Below the pieces are notes generated by a model. The model saw nothing but the letters and a program-made list of their open reading frames with translations, did not search any database and was not told the origin of the DNA. The position numbers were made by a program, and so were the translations under genes. Shown here one piece after another: positions 52,897-62,197 of a stretch of DNA of 64,000 bases; positions within the stretch are counted from its first letter, which is position 1, and every line of letters starts with the position of its first letter. Source of the stretch: Psychromonas arctica DSM 14288 (GTDB lineage: Bacteria; Pseudomonadota; Gammaproteobacteria; Enterobacterales; Psychromonadaceae); assembly GCF_000482725.1 (NCBI RefSeq), contig NZ_AXWP01000026.1, forward strand, positions 1-64,000, read 5' to 3'.

Positions 52897-53427
52897 GGGA
52901 GTTCCAATGTTAAAATATTGAAGAACATCATTAATAACTGACTTCAATAAAAATAAGTAAAGTTGTAGGGCTAACCGAAAACAAGCAAGCATTGATAACA
53001 ATAAAAAATATTCAATATTATTGATAATGCCGATGTATAGATAGGATAAATTAAATAAACCATAAACTCGAGCGCTTTATTAAGGTTCAGTTACTACTTG
53101 AATTCAATATTTAATAATTTGCCTTGAAGCGCACAAAATTAATCGTATTGTAATATTTGAAACTTAATTAATTAGTACAATGACAGTGTCCACATTTACT
53201 ACCCCAAGATAAAATAAAATAAAATAAAATAAAATGAAGATGTGATATCAACCAGTCTCATGTCGTTAAACGAAATCGCATATGCTTGGTTACAATTTAG
53301 TGATAAACATTAACAAAATATAGCGTATTGATATTATTTTCGCGATTGTTAACTAAGCTTAATGATGCTTTTGGTATAGCATTTAATCATCAGGTTATTG
53401 CTTTAGGTTCAAAGCTTAATAGATAAG
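52897..53427. other. Intergenic region with pentanucleotide repeat
   Basis: The 531 bp between the outer-membrane protein start and the DUF2062 stop are AT-rich. They carry AAAAT x5 at 53211-53235 and no credible gene. The barrel promoter should lie near 52900-53050. Confidence 0.5.
53211..53235. repeat. Pentanucleotide repeat AAAAT x5
   Basis: AAAAT is repeated five times, 53211-53235, about 315 bp upstream of the outer-membrane protein start. That is too far for a simple promoter-spacing switch, but the length may vary. Confidence 0.85.
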
Positions 53428-53946
53428 TTAACGTTTTGGCGTACGTTTTCTTTTTTTCCATTTTTGTACAGAACTATAACGCCAGAATACGGTAAAGCCC
53501 CAATAACCAACAAATGCGCTAATACAACCAAGTATCAAGCAACCTAAAAACATAACCGGCGCAATGGTTTCTAAGGCATTAATAATCCAATGAAATGAAA
53601 GTTTAAAATGAAAGTCCATTAGAGGTTGTTGCAGTATGAATGCGCCTAAACGGTAAGCGCCATAAAACAACGGCGGCATAGTGAAGGGATTAGATAACCA
53701 AACCAATGCAACTGAAATAGGCAGGTTAACAGAAAAAAACATCGCCACAAAAGTGGCAAGTAGCATTTGAAAAGGGATCGGCATCCACGCACAAAATAAT
53801 CCAACGGCAACCGCACCTGCAGCACTACGCCTATTTATATGCCATAAGTTGGGGTTTTGTAATTTAGCGCCAAAATGTTTTAAATGCGGGTGAGCTTTTA
53901 ATGTTTCTGGATTAGGGGAAAAACGTTTAATAAATTTTTTTGGCAT
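53428..53946 (-). CDS. DUF2062 membrane protein
   Basis: The 172-residue membrane protein has three to four hydrophobic segments. INRRSAAGAVAVGLFCAWMPIPFQMLLA and the following NLPISVALVWLSNPFTMPPLFYGAYRLG are the DUF2062 signature. The C-terminus is strongly basic (KKRKRTPKR). DUF2062 genes often lie beside comEC and msbA in gammaproteobacteria, as here; only 33 bp separate the two starts, so the promoters overlap. The function is unknown. No strong ribosome site is visible. Confidence 0.88.
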   Translation of the reverse strand: MPKKFIKRFSPNPETLKAHPHLKHFGAKLQNPNLWHINRRSAAGAVAVGLFCAWMPIPFQMLLATFVAMFFSVNLPISVALVWLSNPFTMPPLFYGAYRLGAFILQQPLMDFHFKLSFHWIINALETIAPVMFLGCLILGCISAFVGYWGFTVFWRYSSVQKWKKRKRTPKR

Positions 53947-53979
53947 ATAATTAAACTTTATCTTTGTAAACGGGAAAAA

Positions 53980-56562
53980 ATGAGAATAACAATATGGCTC
54001 TCAATCGCTGTTTTTGTTACCACTCTGTATTGGCCACAACTAGTCAATTATAGTGGTATATTTAGTTGTGTGCTGTGTATTTTTGTTTTTTTATGTTGGC
54101 CAAGGTGGAGATATTTGGCTATTTTGCCATTTACAGCACTTTATTTTAGCCTTTTTAGTTACGTTAGTTTATTTGGCGGGTCTTTTGAATCCATTAATTA
54201 TAAACCGCTACTTGCCAATGATCTGTTAACAACACCTTTAGTAGCAAAAGGTTTAGCACCACTGCGGTCACCTTCACGTGCTTCAATATCCAATCCTGAA
54301 CAAGGAAAACATCAATTAGCAAATAATATTTCAAACATTAAAGAACATAAGCAACAAGTAAGTCAGACCTATTCTACACTTAGCAGACAAGACAATACCA
54401 TAATTGTCAGGGTTAAATCATTAATCAATACAAAAAATACTGGTTATTTTATAGCAAGAATTATTTCCATCAATGACCAATACTGTGATTTTTGCCCATT
54501 AGTTGAAATGCGTTGGTATAAACCCAATCTGCAAGTTCAAGCAGGCCAAGTACACCAATTTAAAGTGAGGTTTAAAGCGTTACAAGGTAAAGCTAACCCC
54601 TATGGTTTTGATCGGCAAAAATGGCGCTATTCACAGCACATAGCTTATATCGCGAATATTAAACAACATATTAAAGTCATTGATAAGCGCGTATCAATAC
54701 GGGCAAGTTTGTACAAAAAAGTGATGCAAGCTACTAACGAACTGTCACAGCAAGGTAGTCTACTGGCTCTTATTTTTGCCGATAAAAGTCTATTAAATGA
54801 GCACGATAAAAGCTTGATTAAGCAGCTTGGTATTGCCCATTTATTTGCCATCTCTGGGTTGCATATCGGGTTGTTGTTTATATTGTCTACGGTGATTTTA
54901 AATGCACTATTTAAGCAATTATTACCAGAAAGATATTTAGGTTGGTTTCGTTGGCGCTTAGTAAACATCGTTGGGTTATTGGTGTGTGTAAGTTATGGCT
55001 ATATTTCCGGGTTTTCTTTACCGACAGAGCGTGCATTATTGATGTTGTTAACGAGTGTGTTAGTTCTCTCAAGTAAACAAAAAGTCAGCCTGTTAGATTT
55101 ACTCCTTTTATGCCTCTGGATCATTTTGATGCTAGATCCATTATCTATTTTGAGCAGTAGTTTATGGTTATCTTTTATGGCAATGAGTATCATATTGGCA
55201 TTTATGTGGTTATTACAACGGCCTCAGCAAACTGCAGAACAGAAAAAATCATGGTATCAGGCCAAATTACAACGATTATTCATTACCATTAAAGGTTTAT
55301 TGCTATTGCAGTTAGTTTTAACCTTATTTATGTTGCCAATTCAATTAATTAATTTTTCAGCAATTAGTCTTTATGCACTACCGATTAACTTGATTGCCAT
55401 TCCATTATTTTCTTGGTTCATTATTCCACTGACGTTACTCGGCGTTCTGTTTTTACTGTTAATAGAACCCGTAGGGGTTGCTCTATTCACCATTAGTGAC
55501 CAATTACTTAGTTATTTTCTGCATTACTTCTCAATACTTTCTGCTGGATACTTGATGTTATCTCAATTGCATATTGTATTGATCTTAACCTTTATCCTTT
55601 TCAGTTTATTCTTTTTATTATTGAGTTTAATACAGCGTTTTTTTAATATCAGCCACACTAAAATGTGGCTATTACCGTCAATACTGTTGGTCTTTGTCGG
55701 TATTAGAGCTGTGGAGCAAAAATGGCAAAATGAGCAGCAGTGGCAACTAGAGGTTTTTGATGTTGGACAAGGTTTAGCAATCTTAATTTATAGTGACGGC
55801 CATAGCATATTGTATGATACGGGGCCAAGTTATGGCGGTCGCTATGCTGTCGCAGAAAGCACTGTTTTACCTTATTTACAAGCGCGTGGTATAACGCAGT
55901 TAGACTATTTTTTTATTAGCCACAGTGATAATGACCATGCAGGAGGAAGAGAGGCGATTCAAAATAACCTGCACATAAAACAGGCTTATGCAGGTGAAGC
56001 TGATTTAATGAATCAAAGAAATAATCTTCAGCCTAATCGTTATATAAATTATCAACAATGTATCAGTGGGCAAGTACACCAGTTAGGTAAATTAACGCTG
56101 ACCACCTTATCTCCCTCATCAGTAGGTAGCAATAACAATAATAATTCCTGTGTATTACAGATCAGTGATGGCGTTAATAAAGTGCTTTTAACGGGCGATA
56201 TCAGTAAAGCTGTAGAATACAAATTAATAGTCGAAAATCGTCAATCTATCAGTAACAAAAATGTTAATAATTTACAGGCTGATATTTTAATTGCTCCACA
56301 TCATGGTAGTAACACCTCTTCAAGTTTGGCATTTATAAATCAGGTTAACCCGCAATGGGTGGTGTTTTCGGCGGGGTACAAAAACCGTTGGCGTTTCCCT
56401 GTTGAGAAAGTGGTAGATCGTTATCAACAGTTAGGTATTAAGCATTTAACCACAGCAAATACTGGATTTATTAGATTTAATGTGCAAAATCATCATATTG
56501 AAGTAAAAACTTATAGAGAAGATCTTGCCGCTTATTGGTATCATCGGCATCTTGCATTGTAA
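53980..56562 (+). CDS. comEC: DNA-internalisation channel protein ComEC/Rec2
   Basis: The 860-residue inner-membrane protein takes up single-stranded DNA during natural transformation. It has N-terminal membrane segments with a DUF4131 OB-like domain (about 20-200), a polytopic competence domain (HLFAISGLHIGLLF followed by GYISGFSLPTERALLM) and a C-terminal metallo-beta-lactamase domain. That domain carries DVGQGLAILI, SHSDNDHAGG and APHHGSNTS, a complete metal-site series, so nuclease activity is possible. GGGA lies before the ATG. It is divergent from DUF2062 and 20 bp before msbA. Confidence 0.93.
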   Translation: MRITIWLSIAVFVTTLYWPQLVNYSGIFSCVLCIFVFLCWPRWRYLAILPFTALYFSLFSYVSLFGGSFESINYKPLLANDLLTTPLVAKGLAPLRSPSRASISNPEQGKHQLANNISNIKEHKQQVSQTYSTLSRQDNTIIVRVKSLINTKNTGYFIARIISINDQYCDFCPLVEMRWYKPNLQVQAGQVHQFKVRFKALQGKANPYGFDRQKWRYSQHIAYIANIKQHIKVIDKRVSIRASLYKKVMQATNELSQQGSLLALIFADKSLLNEHDKSLIKQLGIAHLFAISGLHIGLLFILSTVILNALFKQLLPERYLGWFRWRLVNIVGLLVCVSYGYISGFSLPTERALLMLLTSVLVLSSKQKVSLLDLLLLCLWIILMLDPLSILSSSLWLSFMAMSIILAFMWLLQRPQQTAEQKKSWYQAKLQRLFITIKGLLLLQLVLTLFMLPIQLINFSAISLYALPINLIAIPLFSWFIIPLTLLGVLFLLLIEPVGVALFTISDQLLSYFLHYFSILSAGYLMLSQLHIVLILTFILFSLFFLLLSLIQRFFNISHTKMWLLPSILLVFVGIRAVEQKWQNEQQWQLEVFDVGQGLAILIYSDGHSILYDTGPSYGGRYAVAESTVLPYLQARGITQLDYFFISHSDNDHAGGREAIQNNLHIKQAYAGEADLMNQRNNLQPNRYINYQQCISGQVHQLGKLTLTTLSPSSVGSNNNNNSCVLQISDGVNKVLLTGDISKAVEYKLIVENRQSISNKNVNNLQADILIAPHHGSNTSSSLAFINQVNPQWVVFSAGYKNRWRFPVEKVVDRYQQLGIKHLTTANTGFIRFNVQNHHIEVKTYREDLAAYWYHRHLAL

Positions 56563-56582
56563 ATGGCTTATTTGGTGTATTC

Positions 56583-58334
56583 ATGACAGAGAATAAAGAA
56601 AACGGTTGGTCGGTATTAAAGCGACTTGTGAGTTATATTAAAGAATTTAAACTGGCGTTATTTGGCGGGATTATCGGTATGATCGGTTACGCCCTCGTTG
56701 ATATGGCGCTTATCTGGTCCTTACAACCTTTAATCGACGATGGTTTCACAGGTAAAGACCCGAGTGTGTTACAAATGATGCCCTATTTTGTGATCATTGT
56801 TATTGGACTCCGTGGTATATCTGCATTCTTGAGTTCATATTGTATGGCTTGGGTAGGCACACATGTTGTGATGAAGCTTCAACGACAGCTCTTTTCACAG
56901 TTGATACTGTTACCTATCTCATTTTTTGATAAAACCAATACCGGTGACTTATTATCAAAAATAACCTATGACGCAAGCCAAGTTTCTAACGCGGCCAGTA
57001 ATGCGCTTGTGAAAATTTTCCGTGAAGGAGCCACTGTTATTGGCCTTGTCGCGTTAATGTTTTACCAGAGCTGGCAGTTGTCATTAGTATTTTTTGTGGT
57101 TGCACCGATCGTTGGCATTGCTATTAGTATTGTCAGTAAACGTTTCAGAAAAATAAGTAAAAACTTACAAAATGCGATGGGGCTCGTTACTACATCATCG
57201 GAACAAATGTTAAAAGGGCATAAAGAAGTCTTAATGTTTGGTGGTCAAAAAGTCGAGAATGAAAAATTCAAAAAAGTCAGCAACACGGTGCGTTCTCAAA
57301 ATATGAAAATGGCGAGTGCAAATGCGATTAGTGTTCCAGTAATTCAAACTATCGCTTCATTCGCTTTAGCGTTTGTGCTTTATCTCGCGACCTTCCCGCA
57401 AATCATGGATACCTTATCATCGGGTACTTTTGTGGTGATCATCAGTTCCATGATGGCGTTAATGAAGCCAATTAAAAATGTGACACAAGTGAATAACGAA
57501 ATTCAAAAAGGGATCTCTGCTAGTACTAGTCTTTTCAATATGTTAGATATGACACAAGCGAAGGATGAAGGAACATATGAAGCAGAACGTGTTAAGGGTG
57601 ACATCAGTATTGATAATATTGTTTTCACTTACCCTACGGCTGAAAAGCCAGCGTTAAACAAAGTCAGCTTTGAAGTTAAATCAGGTCAATCTGTGGCGTT
57701 AGTAGGTCGTTCTGGTAGTGGTAAGTCCACCATTGCTAATTTGTTAACTAGGTTTTATGACATTGACTCCGGTGAAATTAGATTAGATGGTAAAAATATA
57801 GAAGAATATCGTTTAACCTCATTACGTAGCCAAGTTGCTATTGTGTCTCAAAATGTACATTTGTTTAATGACACAATTGCTAATAATATTGCGTACGCCA
57901 GTGAAGATAAGTTCACTGAACAAGATATCATCGATGCTGCAACGACAGCCCATGCGATGGAATTTATTAATGGATTTCCCGATGGACTGAACACCATTAT
58001 TGGTGAAAATGGGGCAATGTTATCTGGTGGTCAACGTCAACGCTTAGCCATTGCTCGTGCGTTATTACGTGATGCACCTATTTTGATTTTAGATGAAGCG
58101 ACTTCTGCACTTGATACTGAATCTGAGCGTCATATTCAAGCTGCATTAGATGAATTACAGAAAAATAGAACCTCGATCGTCATTGCGCATCGTTTGTCTA
58201 CTATTGAGCATGCAGATCAAATTTTAGTGATTGACCATGGCAAAATTGTAGAGCAGGGTACGCATGCAGAATTATTAGCGCAAAGAAAGATTTATCATAG
58301 CTTAAACCAGATGCAAGCATCGGGAGAGTTGTAA
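56583..58334 (+). CDS. msbA: Lipid A export ABC transporter MsbA
   Basis: The 583-residue half-transporter (E. coli 582) flips lipid A-core across the inner membrane. Six helices lie at about 15-310. The ATPase domain has Walker A GRSGSGKST, Q loop VSQNVHLFNDT, signature LSGGQRQRLAIARALL, Walker B ILILDEATSALD and the switch His in IVIAHRLST. The frame opens at 56535 inside comEC, but the ATG at 56583 gives the family start MTENKENGWSVLKRL and avoids that overlap. The stop overlaps the lpxK start (TAATG). Confidence 0.95.
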   Translation: MTENKENGWSVLKRLVSYIKEFKLALFGGIIGMIGYALVDMALIWSLQPLIDDGFTGKDPSVLQMMPYFVIIVIGLRGISAFLSSYCMAWVGTHVVMKLQRQLFSQLILLPISFFDKTNTGDLLSKITYDASQVSNAASNALVKIFREGATVIGLVALMFYQSWQLSLVFFVVAPIVGIAISIVSKRFRKISKNLQNAMGLVTTSSEQMLKGHKEVLMFGGQKVENEKFKKVSNTVRSQNMKMASANAISVPVIQTIASFALAFVLYLATFPQIMDTLSSGTFVVIISSMMALMKPIKNVTQVNNEIQKGISASTSLFNMLDMTQAKDEGTYEAERVKGDISIDNIVFTYPTAEKPALNKVSFEVKSGQSVALVGRSGSGKSTIANLLTRFYDIDSGEIRLDGKNIEEYRLTSLRSQVAIVSQNVHLFNDTIANNIAYASEDKFTEQDIIDAATTAHAMEFINGFPDGLNTIIGENGAMLSGGQRQRLAIARALLRDAPILILDEATSALDTESERHIQAALDELQKNRTSIVIAHRLSTIEHADQILVIDHGKIVEQGTHAELLAQRKIYHSLNQMQASGEL

Positions 58335-59305
58335 TGCCATTTTGGTATCAACCAACACGTTGGTGGGCATGGTGCCTATGGCCTTTTGCGTTGTTAATGC
58401 AATTTATTAACATTTTTCGCAGCTATTGTTACACAAAAGGGTGGTTAAAAAGTTATCAAAGTGCATTACCCGTGGTGGTGGTTGGTAATATCTCCGTAGG
58501 TGGCAATGGCAAAACGCCTTTTGTGATCAGCTTGTGTGAATTATTAATGGCACAAGGTTATAAACCGGGTGTGATCAGCCGAGGCTATGGCGGTAAAGCA
58601 AACAGTTATCCTTTGTTGGTGACTATAGATAGCACGGGAAAAGAAGCGGGTGATGAGCCTGTTTTAATCCACAAACGCTTAAATATTCCGGTAGTGGTTG
58701 ATCCAATACGTGCAAATGCGGCGGCTTATCTTAATCAACATTGTGATGTTGATGTCATTATAACCGATGACGGTCTACAACATTATGCATTGCAACGCGA
58801 TATTGAAATTGTAGTCGTTGATGGTAAACGTCGTTACGGTAACCAACACATTATGCCGATGGGGCCTTTAAGAGAACCAATCAGTCGTTTAAATAGTGTA
58901 GATTTTATTATTAATAACGGCGAACAGCACGCAGGTGAATTCACAATGTTATTAGCTCCATCTGCTGCTAGGAAAGTGAATGGAGAGGGGGCTTCTCTAG
59001 CTGTACAAGAAGTGAATGCCTGCGCTGCTATTGGCTATCCTCCGCGTTTTTTTGATACCTTGGTAAAACAAGGTTTTAGTGTTAAAAAACAGGTGGCATT
59101 TGCTGACCACCACCCCTACAGCCAAGAGGATTTCAAACAATTTGACGCTAATATGCCATTATTGATGACAGAAAAAGATGCCGTTAAATGTGTCGCATTT
59201 GCGCAACCAAATTGGTGGTATTTACCTATTGATGGACAACTATCCATTGACTTTACTCAGCCTTTTTTAGAAAAATTAAAACAGATTAAGGAATCAAAAT
59301 GTTAG
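58334..59305 (+). CDS. lpxK: Tetraacyldisaccharide 4'-kinase LpxK
   Basis: The 323-residue kinase phosphorylates the 4' position of the lipid A disaccharide at the inner-membrane surface. A hydrophobic N-terminal anchor ([19 protein letters not shown]) precedes the P-loop [13 protein letters not shown], and [28 protein letters not shown] and [10 protein letters not shown] are family motifs. Its start overlaps the msbA stop and its end overlaps the ycaR start, indicating one transcript. Confidence 0.95.
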   Translation: MPFWYQPTRWWAWCLWPFALLMQFINIFRSYCYTKGWLKSYQSALPVVVVGNISVGGNGKTPFVISLCELLMAQGYKPGVISRGYGGKANSYPLLVTIDSTGKEAGDEPVLIHKRLNIPVVVDPIRANAAAYLNQHCDVDVIITDDGLQHYALQRDIEIVVVDGKRRYGNQHIMPMGPLREPISRLNSVDFIINNGEQHAGEFTMLLAPSAARKVNGEGASLAVQEVNACAAIGYPPRFFDTLVKQGFSVKKQVAFADHHPYSQEDFKQFDANMPLLMTEKDAVKCVAFAQPNWWYLPIDGQLSIDFTQPFLEKLKQIKESKC

Positions 59306-59478
59306 ATATTAAATTACTGGATATTATTGCTTGTCCAGTGTGCAAAGGTAAATTAGCTTATGACAAAGTTAATAATGAATTAATCTGTAAATTTGATCAT
59401 TTAGCTTATCCAGTTCGAGACGGGATCCCGGCTTTATTGTATGTTGAAGCACGAAAACAGAGCGCAGACGAGGAATAA
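59299..59478 (+). CDS. ycaR: YcaR, Trm112-family small zinc-ribbon-like protein
   Basis: The 59-residue protein starts [19 protein letters not shown] and includes [11 protein letters not shown], the UPF0434/Trm112-like signature. It lies in the conserved order lpxK-ycaR-kdsB seen in E. coli. Its ATG is inside the end of lpxK (7-bp overlap) and its stop is 2 bp before kdsB. Only two of the usual Cys ligands are obvious (CPVC), with a third cysteine at IC-K. Its function is unknown. Confidence 0.93.
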   Translation: MLDIKLLDIIACPVCKGKLAYDKVNNELICKFDHLAYPVRDGIPALLYVEARKQSADEE

Positions 59479-59480
59479 CT

Positions 59481-60272
59481 ATGTCATTTATTGCTGTCAT
59501 TCCTGCCCGTTATCATTCAACACGTTTACCAGCGAAACCACTGGCGGATATTTTGGGTAAAACCATGATTGAACGCGTTGCAAATCAAGCTCTACTGAGT
59601 GGAGCAAAATTAGTTATTGTTGCAACTGATGATCAACGGATTGTGGATGCGTTACAGAATGTACAAAATATCGATGTTTGTTTAACGTCTCCAGACCATG
59701 AGTCAGGCACTGATCGTCTTGCTGAAGTTTGTGCTATTTATCAGTTTGCCGATGATGAAATTATTGTCAATGTGCAGGGTGATGAACCGCTTATTCCACC
59801 GGTTGTTATAGAGCAAGTCGCCAATAATTTATTTGCTAATCAACAGGCCAGTGTTGCAACATTAAGTGCGCCTATTACCGACCAAGATGATGCATTTAAT
59901 GTTAATGCGGTCAAAGTGGTGACAGATAAAAATAACCTCGCATTATATTTTAGCCGAGCAACAACCCCGTGGGATAGAGATAACTTTACGCCACAAAATC
60001 AACAGGCCAAACAGGTTAATTTAGCACACTTACAACGCCATATTGGTATTTATGCCTATCGAGTTAGTTTTTTAAAACAATATGCTGAACTATCGGTTTC
60101 ACCATTAGAAGTGATAGAAAAATTGGAGCAATTGCGCGTATTATGGCATGGTTTTAAGATCCACGTAGAGGTCGCTTGTGAAATACCTCCTGCTGGTGTT
60201 GATACAGCCCTGGATCTACAGCGTGTGATTGATGTTTTAGCAAATACAAGCCAACACACTATGGAGTTATAA
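59481..60272 (+). CDS. kdsB: 3-deoxy-manno-octulosonate cytidylyltransferase
   Basis: The 263-residue enzyme makes CMP-KDO from CTP and KDO for the lipopolysaccharide inner core. The nucleotide-binding start is [21 protein letters not shown], and the family motifs [24 protein letters not shown] and RHIGIYAYR are present. GAGGA precedes the ATG. It ends the comEC-msbA-lpxK-ycaR-kdsB series; the lipoprotein gene begins 5 bp later. Confidence 0.96.
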   Translation: MSFIAVIPARYHSTRLPAKPLADILGKTMIERVANQALLSGAKLVIVATDDQRIVDALQNVQNIDVCLTSPDHESGTDRLAEVCAIYQFADDEIIVNVQGDEPLIPPVVIEQVANNLFANQQASVATLSAPITDQDDAFNVNAVKVVTDKNNLALYFSRATTPWDRDNFTPQNQQAKQVNLAHLQRHIGIYAYRVSFLKQYAELSVSPLEVIEKLEQLRVLWHGFKIHVEVACEIPPAGVDTALDLQRVIDVLANTSQHTMEL

Positions 60273-60277
60273 CACTT

Positions 60278-61222
60278 ATGCGTATTTTTATTATCTGCTG
60301 TGTGAGTTGGTTATTAATCGCTTGTGGTGATGAGCGAGATGATCGTTTACAAGCAAATATTAAAACCGCTGATTATTTGATCGAGAATCTAGGCTCAGAC
60401 TTAGATGCCGGGCGTGTCCGTAATGCGATTATTTTACAACAATACGCTCAGTTACTCGCAGCACAAAAACCGTCACTTAAACCCTTAGTTACTGAGCTAT
60501 CTAAGGATGCGAGTCGATCTGGACCAATGTATTATTCATTGAGTCATCGTTTGTCTACGTTGCAATCAAAGCCTGAATTATTGGGTGATATTGATGCGCA
60601 GTTGTCAGAAAGTGATACCTTAATAGAAGCGTCCGACCCTAACTTGTTCAGTGATGCATTGTCAGATCCAATCAATGTAATCGCAGATATGTCTGAAGGA
60701 AAGCTAGCGCGTGTTAATGCCATCAGTCAAGCACAAAGTTTGCAAGCGAACGCGGCAGAAAATAATGGGGCGGGGAGTCAGTTAGTAGGTAATCCAAGTT
60801 ACGGGCAGTGGCAAACAAATAGTAGTGGCGGTTCATTTTGGCAATGGTACGCTGCGTACTCTCTGTTTTCTGCTATTTCCCCACGTCCGATTGGTTACCA
60901 TAACTGGTCATCTCGACGTGATTATAGTTATTACAATGATGTTGGTCGCCAACGTTATACCTCACCACAACAAAAACAGTCTCAAAATGATTTAGCACAA
61001 CGAACTAAAAAACAGTTTGCCAATAAAGGCGGTTTTAATAGCCCTTATGCCAAATCAAAAACGGGCGCGAGTCGGATGTCTACAGCGAGTAAAAAAGCAC
61101 AAAAAGCCCCAAGTTTTGCATCTAAGTCTAGTTATTCTAAGCAAAAGTCTACCAGTACAGGCAGTAGTAGCTTTAGAAATAGTAAATCGACCACGTCACG
61201 CGGCGTTAGTCGCGGTAAATAA
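60278..61222 (+). CDS. Putative lipoprotein with Ser/Lys/Gln-rich tail
   Basis: The 314-residue protein has a lipoprotein signal (IFIICCVSWLLIAC), with lipobox LIAC and Cys16 as the acylated residue; Gly17 at +2 favours the outer membrane. Residues 20-150 are mostly helical. A tryptophan/tyrosine-rich central part (GSFWQWYAAYSLF, YHNWSSRRDYSYY) is followed by a disordered basic tail of about 85 residues rich in Ser, Lys and Gln. No family is recognised with confidence. It lies 5 bp after kdsB and 9 bp before the DUF350 gene, and has no ribosome site of its own, so translation is probably coupled. Confidence 0.75.
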   Translation: MRIFIICCVSWLLIACGDERDDRLQANIKTADYLIENLGSDLDAGRVRNAIILQQYAQLLAAQKPSLKPLVTELSKDASRSGPMYYSLSHRLSTLQSKPELLGDIDAQLSESDTLIEASDPNLFSDALSDPINVIADMSEGKLARVNAISQAQSLQANAAENNGAGSQLVGNPSYGQWQTNSSGGSFWQWYAAYSLFSAISPRPIGYHNWSSRRDYSYYNDVGRQRYTSPQQKQSQNDLAQRTKKQFANKGGFNSPYAKSKTGASRMSTASKKAQKAPSFASKSSYSKQKSTSTGSSSFRNSKSTTSRGVSRGK

Positions 61223-61231
61223 GGTATTGAT

Positions 61232-62131
61232 ATGAATGAGTTAATTACAACATTGGAAAACAATAGTTCCCTAATAGGTTACTTAGCTATTGATATGGCA
61301 GTCGCGATGTTTTTTCTCGGCTGTATTCGCTATATGATGGGGCTGTTTAATAAGTTAGATACTACCGATGAACTGGCTACCAAGGACAACTTTGCATTTG
61401 GTATTAGTATGGCTGGCGGTGTCGCGGCTATGGGCATCGCACTAAGTGGTGCAATTACTGGCGAAGTGGCAGGCTCTTATAAAATAGAGTTAATTGGTAT
61501 GCTCAGCTACGGAATAGCGGCATTAGTCTTGATTAAAGCAGGCCGCTATATTCACGATAAATTTGCCTTACCTTCTTTTAATAAACAAGATTTGATCGGT
61601 AATCGAAATATTGCTGTTGGTTTAGTTGATGCTGCTTCTGCTATTGCAACGGCTATTGTGGTGCGTGCTGCCATTATTTGGGTAGAAGGGATCAGTGTTG
61701 ATACCTTTATTGCATTAACGTGCGTGTGGATAGTGTCACAGGTAATGCTAGTGATTATTACGCGTATTTTTGAATGGAAGTACTCGAAAAACAACGGTAT
61801 TACCTTTCAAACTGCATTAGTGAATGAGCATCTTGCATTATCCATTCGCTACAGCGGCTATTTAATCTCTACGGCAATGTCAGTTACGGCAGCTAGTTAC
61901 TTTATTGAATTTAATATCGACGAATTATGGTTAGGGCTAGCACAGTGGGTCGTGATCAGTGTGGTATTAATGGTGCTATTAACTCTGTTAACAACCGTTG
62001 CTAAATTATTAGTGTTATGGGGCATTGACCGTCGACAAGAAGTTGAAGATCAGCAAAATATCGGTGTTGCAACGATTGAGTTAACAACCTCATTTTCTAT
62101 TGCTTTATTACTAATGGCATTAATGTCGTAA
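61232..62131 (+). CDS. DUF350 membrane protein (two or more repeats)
   Basis: The 299-residue protein has about eight hydrophobic segments and appears internally repeated. DUF350-like stretches recur as DNFAFGISMAGGVAAMGIALSG, RNIAVGLVDAASAIATAI and NIGVATIELTTSFSIALLLM. DUF350 proteins (YjfL type) are inner-membrane proteins of unknown function that often lie with phage-shock-like or polyamine-related genes. AAGG lies before the ATG. It follows the lipoprotein by 9 bp and is followed by a strong terminator before the aminopropyltransferase gene. Confidence 0.88.
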   Translation: MNELITTLENNSSLIGYLAIDMAVAMFFLGCIRYMMGLFNKLDTTDELATKDNFAFGISMAGGVAAMGIALSGAITGEVAGSYKIELIGMLSYGIAALVLIKAGRYIHDKFALPSFNKQDLIGNRNIAVGLVDAASAIATAIVVRAAIIWVEGISVDTFIALTCVWIVSQVMLVIITRIFEWKYSKNNGITFQTALVNEHLALSIRYSGYLISTAMSVTAASYFIEFNIDELWLGLAQWVVISVVLMVLLTLLTTVAKLLVLWGIDRRQEVEDQQNIGVATIELTTSFSIALLLMALMS

Positions 62132-62154
62132 TTTACAACCTCCTAAATCGATCA

Positions 62155-62179
62155 GGCCATCTTTAAGATGGCCTTTTTT
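62155..62179 (+). terminator. Intrinsic terminator between DUF350 and the aminopropyltransferase gene
   Basis: GGCCATCT (62155-62162) and AGATGGCC (62166-62173) form an 8-bp stem with a TTA loop, followed by six T (62174-62179). It overlaps a possible upstream ATG (62168) of the next gene, which argues for the start at 62198. Confidence 0.8.
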
Positions 62180-62197
62180 ATAAGCGAATATCAATCT

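Noticed and set aside
53186-53206. GTGTCCACATTTACTACC as a third copy of the 1406/16137 repeat
   Set aside because: Similarity is limited to a few bases with an insertion between the two halves; not enough to claim relationship.
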